From contig NW_024040374.1 of assembly GCF_014851395.1 (NCBI RefSeq), forward strand, positions 24,260,772 to 24,324,771: 64,000 nucleotides of DNA, given 5' to 3'. Below the pieces are notes generated by a model. It saw only the letters and a list, made by a program, of their open reading frames with translations, did not search any database and was not told the DNA's origin. The DNA comes from Micropterus salmoides (Eukaryota; Chordata; Actinopteri; Centrarchiformes; Centrarchidae). This document shows positions 1-14,757 of the stretch, in pieces (position 1 is the first letter of the stretch; the number at the start of each line of letters is the position of its first letter). Made by a program: the position numbers and the translations under genes.

Positions 1-1815
1 CTTAGGAGAAACACCAAAATGTTGGTATTTTGTGAGTATTACAAAATACACGAGAAGGGCTTATCCTGTGACTGTGTTGTAGAAGTAATCGCAGGGGTGC
101 AGGGTCATGCTGGATGTTGGGCTCAGCTGATTGAGGCTGGGGAGCAGGGATGCAGGGATTGTATGCATGGTAACATGCATCCTACCCATTTGCCCTCTGT
201 GGAAAGTTTAAGTGATGGAGCTGACTTAGGAAGTGAACAAGTGTACACTGACTTGACCCTGTCTGTGTAGAGGGCTCCTCCCCAGGTGACTTAGGCCCCC
301 AGGGTCTCCCCTGTGCTCTCACTGGCACTGAACAGGTAACATAATTTGTGGTCTGTGCACAGAGGAAGTAGGACTATTGTTGTGTTGGCTGGTTGGCTTC
401 TAATCAGTGTTTCTTCTTGCTGTGTGTTCCCTTATTTCAATAACATCCAATATGTCCCATATCCTTCTGATGTCAGAATTTATGTGCACACTATTTTGCA
501 TACACTACACCCAGCACCACCACCTCCTCCTCCATAAGCTGACCTTTTTACAAGAAGAGATGCATGGCCAATTCTCAGAGGGGCTTCCCCTGATAAATGT
601 TGTAAAGTTTCAGTTTTGACACCCCTACTCACTTGGGGACTTTGGATAACCCTCTGATTCCTATCAGTCATGTTTAATATAATCGCACTGTTCTGTAGTG
701 TGTGGGAGTCCCAGACAACTGGCCTCAATAGCAAAGAGGGAGTCAAACTCTGCTACTACTTTGCTGGACCCGCTGCAGTGATACAATTTACAGAATACTT
801 TAAAATAATGAAGTGCGCCAGCTGTATTTTAATTGTTTTCCCTCCCCATCTTCTGTCGAGCATCACTGCTACACATGACAAAATTGTACTAGAAACACAG
901 ATTTATAATATAAATGTGACTGTTTCACTTGTTAATGTGTCTCAAATTGTCTGTCTGCAGATTTGTTATCAGTCTGCTCTGCCAAATTTAGAAGCTGCAC
1001 TCAGCCCCGGTTTTCAATTACAGCTTCATCCAGATCATTTTTGTCTTCCTTTTTTTTTTTTTTTAAATTGTTCCGCTGAACACAGTGCACAATTTGTGAC
1101 AGCACTTAGATAAATGGGGACCGGTACCGGTGCTTAGTCAGAGCACATTGTGGGTTGGCCTAAAAGGCTGAGACCAGACGGTTAAACACTAATTATGTGT
1201 CGTTACCTCTTCAAATTTAAAGATCTCTTGTTGTCTTTGCCCGGCTTTAGTGTCTGGTATTGTTTCTGGAAGAACCGTTTTCAAATAGCTCGATAGTGTA
1301 TCTGCAGATACTCAGTAGTAATACATCAAAGTGTCACTGTTCCTTGGCCTTGAGTGGTCAACAACCACTGCAAGAACAAAACATAATGTAGGAGAAAATA
1401 CTAAGTGTCTGTCTAGCCTTCACTGTTCCATTGCATTGTTACTCATTTGAAGAGGCGAACATAAACTTGAGGCATTATGTACTTTTAATGGACAATGTGT
1501 CAAATATAGTAGTTTTATGATTAAAGTCAGGTAATACAAATACCTGATTTTAAGAATTTATTTTTTCATACTAGCATAAGACACTCATAATCCCTCAGAA
1601 TATAATCTTAAATATCTGTTGAACTGCACAAATAAATTTTTCTCAAAAGGTACCAAGTAACCGTTGCAATTATTTGTTGGGGCCATCATCACTGCATTTG
1701 CCAAATAATTTCAAACGAATGGATTTTTACTTTAAGTGGATGTTCTTTTACAAAGTGTTTCAAGGCCAAGTTGCTGATGGAGACTGAGCTCATCAGAGCT
1801 GTCGGCTCCCCCCAG

Positions 1816-1851
<36 letters not shown>

Positions 1852-2931
1852 CTCTCGCAGACACTGTTCCACCACTGCGCCGTTAATAATAAATGACCTC
1901 TGTGTGACTTAAAGACACTGCAGCCCCAAACATGCCGCCTCTCTGTCCATGGTACTGCTCACTCTAATTCGCTTTCTAGCTTGTGTTTTTCGCTCCCCCT
2001 CCAAGGATCCTTTTTTTGGGGGGGGTTATATCTGCTTCATACTGAATGCACAATTAAAATTGTCATTTTGTCAGTGGTAGACACTGGCCTGTCAGGATCT
2101 CAGTCCAAACCATCATTCTCGTCTTGCATCGTTCCCTAAAACATATCATTAAATATCATTAATTGGAACAGCTGGCTATGATGTACTCCAGTTTGCTCCA
2201 GTGTTTTAAGAAAGCTCAACCAGGCATTTTTGACAGCTGGTTTACCTGGGGCAAACAATGGTTTGGGCTTTATATAGCTGATACTGATGCATCAAAAAAT
2301 AAACGAGGAGCAGCCCAATTCTATCCTGTCTCAGTTCATTTCAGTTTATTTCTGTTCATCTGCTGTATATTACCTATATGCCAATGTAGCTGGGTTTGCT
2401 ATTAAAAAAAAAAAATGCTGTCACAATTGTGCTTGCTTCAAATGAGAAGTTTTGCACAGTTGAAATTTAGGGTACTCCAGTCCCCCAGATCAGGATCACT
2501 GATGATGGGCCAGTGACCCAAGTTAGCTTAAAAATAATTCTAATGATTTCCACACAGTGAGGTATTCAGATTATTATAATTTGGGGAGAAGAGAGCACTG
2601 GTATTGGCAGATGCCCTGAGGTTAAAATTTTAAAATGGTATCTGGGGGAAAAAAGGTCAGATCAGAGGGTAACCTGGTGTTGTAGTTCTTAAGGCGTCAA
2701 TCATAATCTGCAACTTCAACATCGTAGTTCACATCTGGTGTTAGACCTTTTTGTTACACGTCATTCCCCATCCATCTCTCTGTCCCTTAATTTCCTGTTA
2801 TCTCTCTACTGATGGGAGGATCAGATACCCTGTAGCACAAGATCAAATGTCTGTTATGATCTAGTGTCCAGAGCCTATGACCTCTGCACCTATTGTGGTG
2901 GTCTCATTTTTCTCTCACCCTTGGTCTATAG
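1..2931 (+). other. prrc2c: Intron upstream of the first coding exon of prrc2c
   Basis: AT-rich non-coding sequence with no ORF that looks like a conserved protein. It ends in a pyrimidine-rich tract and an AG at 2930-2931, directly before the exon that carries the prrc2c start codon, so I read it as the 5' UTR intron of that gene. The non-coding first exon and promoter are not visible and probably lie left of the window. Apart from a CA microsatellite at about 1820-1848 and short poly-T or poly-A runs I see nothing specific in it. Confidence 0.6.
1820..1848. repeat. (CA)n microsatellite
   Basis: Uninterrupted CA dinucleotides followed by a short CT run, inside the first prrc2c intron. Confidence 0.9.
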
Positions 2932-2986
2932 GAGGCTGGTTCTGGGGGCGAGGCCAAAGGACCAGACTCAATGAGTTTCCAGCGAA
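2932..2986 (+). other. prrc2c: 5' UTR part of the first coding exon of prrc2c
   Basis: The exon begins after the AG at 2930-2931 and runs 55 nt to the ATG at 2987. An earlier ATG at 2971 is out of the prrc2c frame and would be a small upstream start. The ATG at 2987 is chosen because the peptide that follows is the conserved PRRC2 N-terminus. Confidence 0.6.
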
Positions 2987-5900
2987 ATGTCCGAGAAGTC
3001 AGGGCAGAGCACCAAGGCAAAGGATGGCAAAACAAAGTATGCAACCCTTAGCCTCTTCAACACCTATAAAGGCAAATCTCTGGAAACCCAGAAAACTGCA
3101 GGTATGCCCAAACTATTATTCCCTGTTAGTCTTTAACACTATTGCATGAAATTACTAATGAATATTGAGGCAATGTAATATAATCTTTAAGGATGATCAA
3201 GTTGCTTTACCCTGACCTTCTTAATAACTCTAATCTTGCTGTGAAATGTTTATTCATCCCAGTGGCTGCCAGACATGGGCTCCAGAGTTTGGGCAAAGTT
3301 GCTGCCAGCCGGCGCATGCCCCCTCCAGCTAACCTGCCCAGCCTAAAGGCAGAGAACAAGGGAAACGACCCCAACGTCAACATTGTCCCCAAAGACGGTA
3401 GTGGCTGGGCATCTCGAAGTGAGGGAGGTGACGAGAGGTAAATTAAATAACTTATGGACATATGGGTGTGAATATATAGTGCATAAACGCACTGAAACTA
3501 AGCACCACCCCTTTTTGTTATAGCTTGTCTTCAAATAAAGGTGTATCATAAACACTTTAGAAATTTCTAAGCTAAAAGAAGAAGGGTCTGCCAACCAATT
3601 TTCAAATTATGAGTCTTGTTGGTAACTTGGTCTTGTTTTATTGTGCCACAGGCAACAGGAGACACCCCCACCCCAGACCAAACCAGCAGTGCTCCAACCA
3701 ACAGAGCTTTCTGTTGGGGGCAGCCGCTCCTGGGCCAACAGCAAGCAGACACAGCCAGACGGTAAATATGCTCTACACTTGCTCCCTAAATATTACACCT
3801 ACTCACAAAATGGAGATTGCATGCGTTGTAGACCTGAAGTCCCTGTTGGTGTTTATGCAGCATGTTGTAAACACAATCAAGTACATTTTCCTACTTGTGT
3901 CCAAATAAACAAAGGCACAATCATCAATTTGTTTACAGCACGCTACCCAACAGTCTGCAGGAATGCAGACCTTCTGATCTCTACTGAATGTGATGGTGGA
4001 TTGGAAGGGGTGCTGTACACCAACTAAGGATTAGACCTTTCAGTGCTTCTCTATACGTCACTGTATTGTATTCAATCTTGGAATTTCTGTGTGTTCATAA
4101 TCTGCTTTTATTATGCAGGAGCTCCTCGTGTGAGCAGCCACTTTCACCAGGAGTTTCCCAGCTTGCAGGCGGCTGGTGAGGTGGAGAAAGGGGACGGCCA
4201 AGAGGAGGAGCCTTATGGACCAGGCCCCAGCCTCAGACCTCAAAGTATGGCCACATATATAAACATCATTCAGTGTTTGCTGATTGCTTTCTGTTTGCCT
4301 GATGTTCAGGAGCCACAGGCTTCCTGACTGTAAGACAGGTCAAACAATAAATATCTCTCTTTCTTCTGTCGTGTTAGATGTTGGCAGTTGGCGTGAGGGT
4401 GGAGGCAGAAATTTGAACACTGCACCCAGCCCCCCTGAGATGGACAACAAGGGTCTGGAGGAGGGTAGTACGAGTCTTGGTACCTCCACACCACCAGGGG
4501 AAGCTGATGAGCCTGGACGAAACGTAACCTCTGACGGTCAGAGGGAGAAGAAGGATTGCAGGGAGAGGTTACCCCCCTCTGGGCCTCCTCAGCCTAAACT
4601 TAATGGGGGGCAGCAGCCTCCTGCTGGAGTGCCAACTCACTTTGACCCTGCTTTCAGGAGCATGATGCCACCCTACGTAAGTCACAGACATTCTGGACAG
4701 ACAACATTAGCATACCAACGTTACTGTATCTAGCTGTAGTGTGCATCACTTCTTGAACCCGTTTATGATTACTGTTTCTGTCTTTTAGATGTTCCACGCC
4801 TATCCTCAAATGTCTTTTGGCCCAGGGCAAGCAAACTTCAGATACCCTGTACCACAGGATGGAGCAAAGTGAGTTCACCTTTTAATGGCCAAACCCTAAA
4901 TACCTGGGTGGAAGCAAATAAAAGATACATTTTCACAATTGTTTAAATTTTTCTTTGCACAAACAATACAATGTACTCTGGATTTTCCTTGATAGTTAAC
5001 AACAAGTCCTCTCTTGTTATACCAGCTGATATTTATTAAAAGAAATTACCCCAAAACAACAAGCATAAGATGTCATAAGATCACAAAGAAGCACATGTTC
5101 ATATCACTATAAAAGGAATCTTGACCGTTTTCAGCCCTGTGCACAAATTTGGCAAATGTCAGACGCATGGCACTGTCTACTAATCTTATCGTTTATAGAG
5201 TTTAGTAGAAAAAATTGTTAATGCACTAGATCAAGTCAAGATATGAACTTTTTTTCTCTGTTGGGTGTTAAGGGCTCCTCGTTCAGCACGCCCCCAGCAG
5301 GCTCCCCCTCAGGCCTGGCTCCAGGACCCAGACAGACCCTCTATCATCAGCGCAACAGAACTGAAAGAGCTGGACAACTTAGACACTGATGCTGACGAAG
5401 GCTGGGCAGGTTGGTAGCTAGACATTACCTGTGAGCATGAGTGTTAAACTAATCAGTTGGAAAAAGGTCAATCCTGTCCTCTCTGCAATCCAGGTGCGCA
5501 GATGGAGGTAGACTACACTGAGAAACTGAACTTCAGTGATGATGAGGAGAACCAAGCTGCTAAAGACAAAAGAGAAAACTGGTGAGTATTTTGAGCTTAA
5601 CTTTTCAACGCTTGCGTTCTCTTGTATTTACTTTTTAGCTTCTAGAACCACATGAGTATTTTTCTGTATTTGGACAATTTAGTCCCAAATTTGTTTAATT
5701 TACATTTATTGAGATTTGTACTTCCTACTGCAATGCCATATAATGAAATGCCTTTGGCTAGACATGATGGGCTTCCTATCTCGAACTAATTTTAGTCTTT
5801 GCAAGGTGATTTTTGTTCCAACCACAATGAATGGAGAGACGTGGCTGCCTGCTAGCTAGGAATAATGCATACAACATAAATCCACATCCTTGTGGTATGG

Positions 5901-8900
5901 CTGATAGTAATTGGTAATACAGTATGTGATTTGTAGTAAATAGACAAAATTTTACAGAATTAAACAAACTTTTTCTGCATTTAGACCCCTAATGCAGGTT
6001 TTCCAGTGTAACTTAACAGTAAGCAATGTAAATTCATCTGTTTTATCTGCTTCTTGTGAAAAGTGCCAAATAGTTGATGCAGGGTAAAATGATTCAGAAT
6101 GATAAGTCATCAAAGCCCATTTGTGTCCAGTGAGCGCATTTGTGATGAAGCAACTTGTGATGATTTTTGTTTTTATTAACTTTAATGACACTGATTTCAG
6201 GGAGTGGATGGGTAAAGTGGAGCGGATAAGGTCTCGGCCATCGGACAATCAGGAAGGCTGGAAGGAGGGGTCTGAGGACCGTGGGGGCAGTAAAACCTCA
6301 TGGGCCGACACTGTAGATCCCAGAGCGCCATCACCTAGCAATATGGGGCCGTACAATAAGTCAGCTGCTCCACAGGACTACCAGGTACAGCTGGATATGC
6401 ATTACACAAGCCTCTCATCGTGTGTGCACTGTTTTTTAACAGCAAGGTGATAAGTCTGTACCTGCACTCATTTCTCTATTCTCCAGGGCGGCAGTCGTCC
6501 TGTAGGTGTTGGAGCCACGCGTGGGAGCAAACCACAGGGTGCAGCGCCACCTGGTGCTGATGAGGACCCTGAGGCCTGGCGACAGAAGCGCAAGAAGCCT
6601 GCAGAGATTTCTGAAGCTGTAGAACGAGCGAGACGGAGGAGAGAGGAAGAGGAACGGCGGATGGAAGAACAGCGGCTTGCTGCTTGTGCTGAAAAACTTA
6701 AACGTCTAAATGAAAAACACCGCCAGGCAGCTGAGGGCAAATCTGCCCCTACTCAGACGACTAATGATGAATCAGGAGCTACCCATGAAGAAGCCTCCTC
6801 ATCGGCCCCTGTCCCTGTATCTAGTCCTGTACCTTCGATCCCAGTGTCACAATCACAGGCCACAGTCGTGCAGGCTCCTCTACCTGAAAGGGTGGATAGA
6901 GACAGGGAGAGGATAGAGCGAGAAGTAGAGAGTGTAGAACAAAGTGTAGAGGAGGAGGAGGAGGTTCATTTGCCCCGTCAGCCCAGCCCCCCTGTCCAGA
7001 GACCTGTGACCGTAGCTCCAGAGCCTCAGAGCGAAGGAGAGAGCTCCTTGGTTGAAGTTGGCCCTCTGATGGAGGAGAACCAGGCTGAGAGGACAACAGT
7101 GCCCATACGGGACTATTTCAACATAGAGGACAACAGAGGTGAGTTAGCTCAAAGTTGCATGCAAATGATCATTGGATAGTTGAAACTGACTGCCATTCTT
7201 TCCGTCATGGGTGCCGATATTATTGGTTTTGTTTGCCCGCAGTAGATGAGCCCCACCTGTCTCTGCCTCACATGGACACCCCCAGTGGTGAGGAAGTCCC
7301 TGTGGCACCACCACAGCTGGAAGGAGAAGCAGCAGCTGCGATGCGTCCCTCTCTCACCTCAGGCTATTCCAAACAGTTTCAAAAGTCTTTGCCGCCTCGT
7401 TTCCTCAGACAGCAGGTATGGGTGTCCATATCTGGCTTCTTGTGTCATACCTGGTGCACACTAGAGGATTTTAAAATCTTAACTGATTTTTAAAAACGTT
7501 GGATACCACAGTCATAACAACTTAATTAACCCATTTTGCAGCCAGATGTTTCGGTCAAGACACAGGACCACATACTTGCCATTTATACTAAACAATTTCA
7601 GAGTGCTGGTTCCAGGGACTTGGGATCTTGCAAAATCAAATGTGAGACATAATCAAACATGGCGGCAGACTTGTTCCACGACTGTTTGATATGTTTTGTT
7701 CAGTAAAGCAAAAAAGAGAATGAAACTCTGGATGATCTCGTGGCTGAGAACATGTAATCAGAATTGGCTAATACATTCTATAGCGCAAGCAAATAAACAG
7801 GTTGACTGTCTGGTCAGCTCGCTCTCATTGATCTTCTGATCGGGGTGCCTCAGATCCAATCGGGGCTAGCGAATCAGACCTAAAATTACCCAGTTATCCA
7901 GAAGCAGATATGACATTGAGCTGCAAGGTCAGCTGCTTATGATGTAGTGTATGTACACATTTTTAAATTATCAAAAGAAAAATTAGCTTTGTTGATCTTT
8001 AATTTTCTTTACTATTTCTCATTGGTCTTGTAGGAGCAGATGAAGCAGCAGCAATGGCAGCAACAGCAGAGTGCTGGTGGCTCCGTGTCCCCATCAGGTG
8101 GTGGTGGAGTTCCAGCTACCCAACAGCAGCAGCAACATCGCTCCATGTATCAACCCATAGGCCCCCACCACCAGCATCTGGCGTCTATGGGGTTCGACCC
8201 CCGCTGGCTCATGATGCAGTCCTACATGGACCCACGCATGATGTCAGGACGTCCTCCCATGGACATGCCAACTAACATTCACCCTGGTAAGGAGTTTTGT
8301 GGAATAGAAATGGAGAATTTTTGTTTGCAAATGTGCTGACAAGCTGACATGTGCCAGACTACTTGTTCAAAAGCCGCTCTGTTTTGTCCTTTCCAGGGAG
8401 GATGCCTCCCAAGCAGATTGTGCGCAGGGAGCCTGGTGACAACTCCAGCTCCAGCTCCGACTCCTTTGACCACTTGACCCGACCAATTCGTGACCATGGT
8501 CTGCCCTCAGAGTCACGGATGGTATGGGGATCAGACCCATATCCACAATCAGAGCCGTTACCATCTGTAACTCCTCCAAAAGGACGGGATGAAAGCAAGG
8601 AGCCGAGGTAAAAATAAATAAATAAATAACAACATAAGAAAAAGCTTTTATTTTCTGCACATGACTCGGTAACAATTGTTTCTCCACAGGATGGACTCCG
8701 GTTTGGATCTGGACCGGGGTCTCCCAGCTATGTATCCCCAGGACCACAGTGCATTGGACTCGCATAAAAGTAACTTCTTCCAGGACCCTACAGAATCCTT
8801 GTCAGCATTTACCCAGGGCCCAGTGGAGGCATCAGGGCCTCTAGATAGGGTCCCCTTAGTCCCAGCTTTTGATCCTGAGGAGCCAGGCCTACCAAGCGGG

Positions 8901-11900
8901 GAAGAGGTAGAAGCTCTTGGTCAAGCTATGCTCCAGAGGAGTGTCTCCCAGGGCTCCAGCCACTCTCTCAAACTGGATGAGCCCAGGTTTGATGGGCTGC
9001 CCCTGGGAACAAAATCACTAGAGCTACAGGACACAGGGGAACGGGCTGATGATAAGCCCCAGAATGAACTCTATCCCCAGACTGCAGTGACCAGCAACAG
9101 GATTACACCTCCTGCTGATGGATTACACAAACAAGAGAAGCTGCCTCTGCCAGCCCCCAGCAAGCAGAAAGCTGACCTGCGCTGGGGTGGGAGATCAGGA
9201 GCTGGACGCAGAGAAGGACCCGGGGGGGAGAGACCTGTCCGCAGGTCTGGGCCAATAAAGAAGCCTGTCTTAAGGGACATGAAAGAAGAGAGGGAGCAAA
9301 GAGAAGAGAGAGAGAAGCGTCACGAGAGAGGGGAAAGAGGAGACAGGTCCAAAAAGGATCAGTCATCCAAAGCTCCTTCTGCAGCTGCTGCTGTATCTGA
9401 GGGCTCTAGACCTCAGGGTGAGGGGAAGAGAGAAGCTGCTCAGGCTGAGGAAACACCCACTGGCCATCAGAGAACCAGGGACTCCCAGCCGTCATCTGGG
9501 GTTCCCACCTCTTCCTCTCAGGAGGAGAAAGCAGACAAACCGCCCAGCAATGACAAACATCCAGAACCCAAACTGCCCTCCAGGAAAGAGTCCAATCTTC
9601 CTCCCCGTGCCTACCGACGAGAGGAGAGGGAGAGGGAACGCGAGAGGGAGAAGGAAATGGACAAGGACAGAGAGAGAGAGTGGCCTACTGATGCAAATTT
9701 CAAAGGACGTGGTCGAGGGGAATATTACTCCAGAGGACGGAGCTACCGGGGGACTTACAGTGGCCGAGGCAGGGGGGGTCGCGGTCGAAGTCGTGCGGAC
9801 TACCCTTACCGAGAGCCCAGATCACGCTTCGATTTACCTTCTGCTGGAGGCGCTGCTGCCTTTCGCAACAGGGAGGAAAGCGAGACACGCAGCGAAAGCT
9901 CAGACTTTGAGGTTATACCAAAACGTAGACGCCGCCGCGGTTCAGACACAGATTCTGAGAGTGAAGGTGGGAGGGAGTCTGCCAGTGATACTGGACCTTC
10001 TGACCGTGAGCCTAGCACCAAACCTAGCCGTCCATTGAGACGAGAGCTCCCTGGAGAGGCCCGGCCTGGGCCCCACAAGCCAGGCTTTGGACCTCCTCAT
10101 ATAGGGGAAAAGGTTGGGTCCAGAGGGGACGATGAAAGCAGGCCCAAGCCAGGATTCCTTCCTAAAGGAGAGCCTTCTCGTCGAGGAAGAGGAGGACTAT
10201 ACAGTAGACGAGGTGGAGCAAGGGAACGTGGCGGCCCTCGCTCGGCCCCTCTTAGACGGCCAGCAGCTAGAGAGTCCTCTCAGTGGCCCTCGAAACCCAT
10301 GGAGACATTCAGGCCTGAGGAGACAGAGTCCACACCAAGATATGACAATCCTCCTGCTGACCGACGGCCCCCTAAGTCTGATGGCAAGAAATTTTTGGAC
10401 GGGGCTCCTCAGAGTAGTAGAGAGAGGCCTCGTCGATCCAGACCAGCACGACCCCCAAGGCAAGATAAACCCCCCCGCTTCAGGCGTTTGAAAGAGCGGG
10501 AGGCTGCAGTGTTAGCTAGTGGAGAGACGGCTCCAAGTCCCCCTGTCCCTCTACTCCCAGTGCCTGCTGCTGCTGTCCATAGCTCTGCTCCTGCCCCAGT
10601 CTCCCTCTCCCCAACCCTTTCCAGAGCTCCAGGGACTCCTGTAACTGTGCCTACGGACGTGGCAGCCACTATGCCTGCACCAGACTTGCCCTCTCCTATA
10701 GAAGCACCCTTGCCTGAGACCAGCAGCCCCACCGTCACTGCAGTCGGTACCAAGTCCCCTGACTTGTCCAACCAGAACTCTTCAGATCAAGCCAACGAGG
10801 AATGGGAAACTGCTTCTGAGAGCAGTGACTTCAATGAAAGGAGAGAGCGAGAAGAAAGGAAAGGGGCACAGGAGGCCGCTAATGTAGCAGCCACTGCCTC
10901 TGCCCCGGCACCTGCACCCTCTCAGGGCTCTCTGACCCCCAATAAAAGCCCTCCTGATGGAGGGGTCACTCCAAAACGTGAAGGGGCTCCAGGAGCCAAG
11001 AGGAGTTTCTCAAGTCAGAGGCCTACAGAGAGACCGAATCGTAGAGGCAACAGTGGAGCCAAACCAGGCCGGAGTTACGCAGCGGGCAAGGGGGAGAGGA
11101 GGGGAGGGGCCAAAGCCGGCCGCAAAGGGTGAGTTTGAACAATCAGGCTTTTGTTGGTTGTTAGGCATTTACTTTGTCTGCTTACATTAACACTTGCACA
11201 ATGAAGTTGCCTCAATAAACAGTGTGCTGTTTAATAACGCCAGTTTTAATCAGACACAATAAACCTTTTGTGTGGTATTCCTTCTAATTAACTGTTGTAC
11301 TGTAATAATAATGAATCTACATATTTCTGTAAACTGTTGGCCTGTCCATATTGGCTTAGGCTGTAAAAGGACTCTCCATTCGGATATATTACTGTTACAG
11401 GGTAGAAGTGTGTCGTAATTGGCTATCAAAGTCTTTCGGTTGATAATGACTAAATATGGCATCATTGTGGTATTTTTAGGCTCTTATTGCACCTTGGCTG
11501 TGCTTTAATGGAGAACAGAGTGAAAACATTTTCATCTAGTGCATCAACACGCTTGCTGTCTAGTGGCTTCTTTGTCATCTTGACAGAATGGTTAAAAAAA
11601 AAAAAAAAAAGTAGAGGCATAGTATAGTTTTTTGCTTGAAAATGAGATTTATTTGCACAAACCATGTCATTACATAATGATTCATTTACATGTAAACGTT
11701 TTTTGTGTCTCAGAACTTACCACCACACTGTTCTCTCTAACTAAATGTTTTTTTCAATCTCCAATGTGTGTCTCTGGATTGAGCAGCCCAGCAGCCCAGC
11801 AGAACTCAGAGGGGACGGCACCAACAGCTGGAGGAGCAGCCCAGAGGTCTGCAAAAGACCAGCCTGCCCGTCGCAAAGATGAGACAAAACAGGTCCCCAG

Positions 11901-14714
11901 GAAGCCCAAGGAGAATGCTCTTTCTCAGTTTGATCTTAACAACTATGCCAGTAAGTAAAAACATTTATACTCTGACACTTGTCTCTTACTGATTAGCGGG
12001 GAACGAATATCTGGCTTCAGCTGCTCGTCACCATGAAACAGAATGTAAATGTCTTCATCCCTTTTTTTTTTTTCCTGTCACTGAAGGTGTTGTGATCATT
12101 GATGATCACCCAGAAGTCACCACCACAGAGGACCCACAGTCCAACACCAATGATGACGGCTTCACAGAGGTAGTCTCCCGCAAGCAACAAAAACGTCTGC
12201 AGGACGAAGAGAAACGGAAAAAGGAAGAGCAGACAACTCAGGTAAGAGGAGGGGATAGCTTGCGTCACCAAGCGGCAATGCATTACTGTCATGATAAAGA
12301 GCCATACCTCTTTGATACAGTGTACTGATGCTGCTCTTACAGAACTGGAGTAAAAAAGGCTCTAATGAGAAGAGCAGAGGAGGCGGAGGAAAGCTGCCAC
12401 CAAGATTTGCCAAAAAGCAGTCATCTCAGCAGCAGCATCAACAACAACAACAACAGCATCAACAGCAGCAGCAGCAGCAACAGACCTCACAGGCTCAGCC
12501 TTCTGTAGCCTCCACACCCCAGGCCCAACAGCAGCCCTCCATTTCTGCTCCCCAGCATCCTCACCTTGCCCCCTCCCAGCCTGCTGCATCTCTTCAGACT
12601 CTAGAAGGAACAGTGGCTCCTCTGCCCTCCATCCCCCCTGCCACTGTGGACTTTACCTCAAAGAGCCTACCCCCCGCACCTTCGCAGGCACACAGCACCC
12701 TGGGAACAGAACTGTGGGAGAACAAGGTAGCGGGCTCCGCTGTCCTTTCTGACGTCAAGAAGCGTGAGTGGATACGTCAATTCTTGTTTCGGTGTCTTAA
12801 ATTTGTCTTAACTCCTGAATCCTGTAATGCAGGAGTGAATTTATCAGCAAGCCTGTTCTCTAAAATATGTAATTTGTATATTCCAGTTGGTCCAATCAGC
12901 CCTCCCCAGCCACCTTCTGTGAGTGCCTGGAACAAACCTCTTACCTCCTTTACTGGCACCGTCTCCTCTGAGGTATGTTAAATACGCCTGTCTCATCTTT
13001 TGTTGTCGTGTTGAGTGCATGATCTGTTTGCTAAACGATAAACATGGGAAAACGCTGTGTTTTTGTTTCAGGGTGTGAAGCCTGGCTCGGAGGGAAGTGT
13101 AGAATTGACAATAGACAGTATTCAGTTTGGGGCACCATCATCTGCAGGCAGCACTGACAGCGATGGAGTTCCAGCGTTGCTTGAAACTGGCTCTGAAAAC
13201 AAACTACCTGCTCCCAAAGAACAGAGACAGAAACAACCTCGAGCTGGCCCAATCAAAACACAGAAGGTAACTCTTCTGGGGAGGAAACTCAGTGTTTTAA
13301 GCTGTTGAACAACATTGATTCCTATTAATTCCTCTTTTTGACTCAGTTCCAATGTAAATGTTTTATCTTGCCTTCTCACCAGCTTCCTGAAATGGAACCA
13401 GTGGAAACCAAGGAGTACAAGCCAGGTCCCATTGGTAAAGAGCGTTCTCTTAAGAACCGCAAGGCCAAAGATGCACGTGGAGGAGAAGGCGAGTGTCTGG
13501 AGGGAGGAGTCCCTGGAGGAGGGGTCAGCAGAGCCACAGACTCCAGCCCTCCCTCCAATGACACCACAGTACCAGAGCTGGGCGGAGACATCGAGGGCAT
13601 GATCACAGTCCCCTCAGCAGAGTACAACAGTAACTCTAAGGTATTTTTTAATCATACTTTTAAGATAGTTTGTACATGATTCAGTTTAAAAAAGGCACAA
13701 TGTTTGCATAGCTCAGAGTGGTTAGATGAAATATAGTCAAGTGTATCAAACTTATTTTACCAGATCTTTGTCTTTACGAAGATGAAATTTTAAGACTGAA
13801 TCTGTCAGTTAAGTTATACCATCATCAACTCTGTTTTAATTCTTTATTTTTCACATTAATTAATGCCGACAATCATTACGTTAACAGTTATTATTTTGAA
13901 AGTCCAGTGAACAAGAACAAATGCCATAGCGAAGTGGATAGCTACACACTGCATGCTGATTAGTAATAGGGAAGATGTCGATCTTAGGAACGTCCTTATG
14001 ATTGCAATGTAGTCACTTATCCCCGCGGGGTTTCTCTTTGCTCTGGTGACAGCGCTCAACTAGTAAATGGCAGGCTCTCTATCAATAGTAACCAAGGCAA
14101 TAGCTTTTGTGCGCTACACAGCTGTAGCTGTTTTAACTTAAGTTAAAATTATGGGCTAATGTTGCATAACTTTACCTGATAGATCTACATCTAGTTTTGC
14201 AGGGATGTTCAAATTCCCTCCTGTTGATGTCCTATTTAGTAAACAGTAATAGATTCTGGAAACTCTCAAATAGCGAGGATCAGTCTCTCTTCCAATGATT
14301 TGTGCTCTGCGTCGCATACACAAAGTTCAAGGCAATTCAACTTCAGCGGCGGGCGTGTGCGTGAGGCGACCACTACACCTCACTCTTACGGGGACATAGA
14401 TGTGTTTATGCTGCTCCCTGATGATAAAAGAAAAATGTTTCTGCTGATACCTGTTCAGAAAGAAAACAAGTTATATATGTTGCTCAGAAGGTGCCTGTTA
14501 TGATGTGGTGATTGTGGCTCTGGAATCAAACATGTTTTAACAAGCTAGATAAAAGGTAATAACCTGGCAGTGGCAAATTTTTGATTTGATTACATTAATG
14601 TTTAAGTTGATATTTATAAGAAATATTTTATTGCTACTGTGTAAAGGTAATACTGCTGGTAAAAACCACCTTATTTTGTAGTAATAAGTTGTTTGCAAAC
14701 CACATGTTGTTGTG

Positions 14715-14757
<43 letters not shown>

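Noticed and set aside
9418..10038. 206-codon open frame overlapping prrc2c exon 14 in another frame
   Set aside because: It lies fully inside the low-complexity RE/ER- and Pro-rich exon, starts at GTG and shows no domain; it is a by-product of biased codon composition.
11786..11803. Several alternative AG acceptors at prrc2c exon 15 (CAGCCCAGCAGCCCAGCAG)
   Set aside because: Only the acceptor ending at 11786 keeps the reading frame from the upstream exon; the others shift it by non-multiples of three relative to that site.
14415..14470. TGATGAT and CTGATAC motifs resembling C/D box snoRNA boxes in a prrc2c intron
   Set aside because: Related PRRC2 genes host snoRNAs in mammals, so I looked, but the spacing is too short and no terminal stem is visible here or at about 18755-18800.
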